A stretch of DNA of 14,219 nt from CANHEE01 sp043777755 (GTDB taxonomy: Bacteria; Bacteroidota; Bacteroidia; Chitinophagales; Saprospiraceae), in assembly GCA_043777755.1 (NCBI GenBank), contig JAYWHK010000032.1:1-14219 (forward strand). Reading direction: 5' to 3'. Positions 13,780-14,219 of the stretch are shown here, one piece after another. Both the position numbers and the translations under genes were made by a program. Under the pieces are notes generated by a model. It saw only the letters and a list, made by a program, of their open reading frames with translations, was not told the origin of the DNA and searched no databases. Positions within the stretch are counted from its first letter, which is position 1. Every line of letters starts with the position of its first letter.

Positions 13780-14091
13780 ATGAAAAAATTATTTTTTTTA
13801 ATGCTAATTATTGGTTTCTCCGCTTGTGACGATGATGCTGAAAAAACCGAAGACCTCACCCAAACCATCAATAAAGAAGGAGCTATTGAAACGCAACTTT
13901 CAGTAGAACACCTTGATAGTCAGTACGATTTGATGATTTCTACTTCTAAAATTTGGGTGAAAAATGATTTGTACAAAACCATTATCCGCCGTGATACCAT
14001 TCCTACTTTGGGCGAAATGGACACGCAAGACCCTACTGGTCAAACCATAAAAGCAAAGCGTGATTATGAGTTTTATATTACGGTTAAATGA
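13780..14091 (+). CDS. Small lipoprotein of unknown function
   Basis: Encodes 103 residues beginning MKKLFFLMLIIGFSAC, a lipoprotein signal with lipobox FSAC and Cys16. The Asp run right after the Cys (CDDDA) is acidic, a pattern seen in surface-exported Bacteroidota lipoproteins that carry an acidic export signal after the Cys. The mature part of about 88 residues alternates hydrophobic residues (QYDLMISTSKIWV, DYEFYITVK), suggesting a small beta fold. No family was recognised. It follows the lactonase gene by 101 nt with a strong hairpin between, so it is probably transcribed separately, though only a weak TAGATTTA (13737-13744) was seen as a possible -7 element. The start is the only ATG that includes the lipobox signal. 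Confidence 0.75.
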   Translation: MKKLFFLMLIIGFSACDDDAEKTEDLTQTINKEGAIETQLSVEHLDSQYDLMISTSKIWVKNDLYKTIIRRDTIPTLGEMDTQDPTGQTIKAKRDYEFYITVK

Positions 14092-14129
14092 TAGTAGTCG
14101 TAAGTCTTTTTTAGTCGTAAGTCACTACT
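14092..14129. repeat. Short direct and inverted repeats after the small lipoprotein gene
   Basis: TAGTCGTAAGTC occurs twice (14095-14106 and 14112-14123), enclosed by AGTAGT and ACTACT (14093-14098 with 14124-14129). Small clusters of AGTCGTAAGTC-like words are common between Bacteroidota genes. The rest of the right edge (14130-14219) shows nothing I can name. Confidence 0.4.
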
Positions 14130-14219
14130 GAGCGGCACGGTTTTATTAAGCGGAATTAAATTTTATAATTACTTGATAATCAATATTTTGTGCTATTAAG
14201 TTTTTCAAGTAAAGTAGCC

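Noticed and set aside
14092..14129. CRISPR array or tandem repeat locus at the right edge
   Set aside because: Only two 12-bp repeats with a 5-nt spacer are present and no cas gene is in the window.

Overview
The window looks like chromosomal DNA from an AT-rich member of the phylum Bacteroidota. Three things support this. Two large secreted proteins end in type IX secretion (T9SS) type A sorting domains. Gene starts lack Shine-Dalgarno sequences and have A-rich leaders. Several intergenic regions carry the Bacteroidota -7 promoter element TAnnTTTG. I cannot place it below phylum with confidence; the PKD plus T9SS protein resembles those common in Saprospiria, Chitinophagia and Cytophagia. 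No rRNA, tRNA, transposase or CRISPR array was seen.

Layout. Positions 1-474 are non-coding and hold the probable promoter and leader of a 1027-residue exported protein (475-3558, +): a small N-terminal domain, a Gly/Ser/Ala linker, then about 800 residues of nearly uninterrupted Lys/Glu/Ala-rich helix with 11-residue repeats. A gap at 3559-4037 carries a dispersed CCTCC-type repeat, a possible small minus-strand RNA and a long imperfect inverted repeat. Next is a short-chain dehydrogenase (4038-4754, +). Positions 4755-4964 are packed with palindromes between convergent genes.

The minus-strand block 4965-11790 encodes secreted proteins. The upstream gene begins at 11790 with a signal peptide and a metzincin-like zinc peptidase domain, followed by adhesin-type domains and a parallel beta-helix. 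It is cut by one in-frame TAG at 8527-8529. The same frame stays open down to 6790 and supplies the rest of the beta-helix, a helical segment and the T9SS sorting domain. Intact, it would be one protein of about 1666 residues. After a perfect 12-bp hairpin comes a second T9SS cargo with a PKD domain (4965-6737).

The 796-bp gene-free region 11791-12586 is the least ordinary part. It contains two adjacent, highly structured segments read best on the minus strand, each preceded by a perfect TAnnTTTG and ending in a terminator-like hairpin. The one nearest the split gene has a possible pseudoknot and a stem that competes with the terminator, so it could be a small RNA or an attenuator leader. A 32-bp direct repeat (31/32 identical) lies at 4902-4933 and 12249-12280 and brackets the whole secreted-protein block.

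The right end has a lactonase-family beta-propeller lipoprotein (12587-13678, +) with a full Bacteroidota promoter, a hairpin repeat, and a small lipoprotein of unknown function (13780-14091, +). The sequence gives no evidence that the flanking plus-strand genes work with the minus-strand block.
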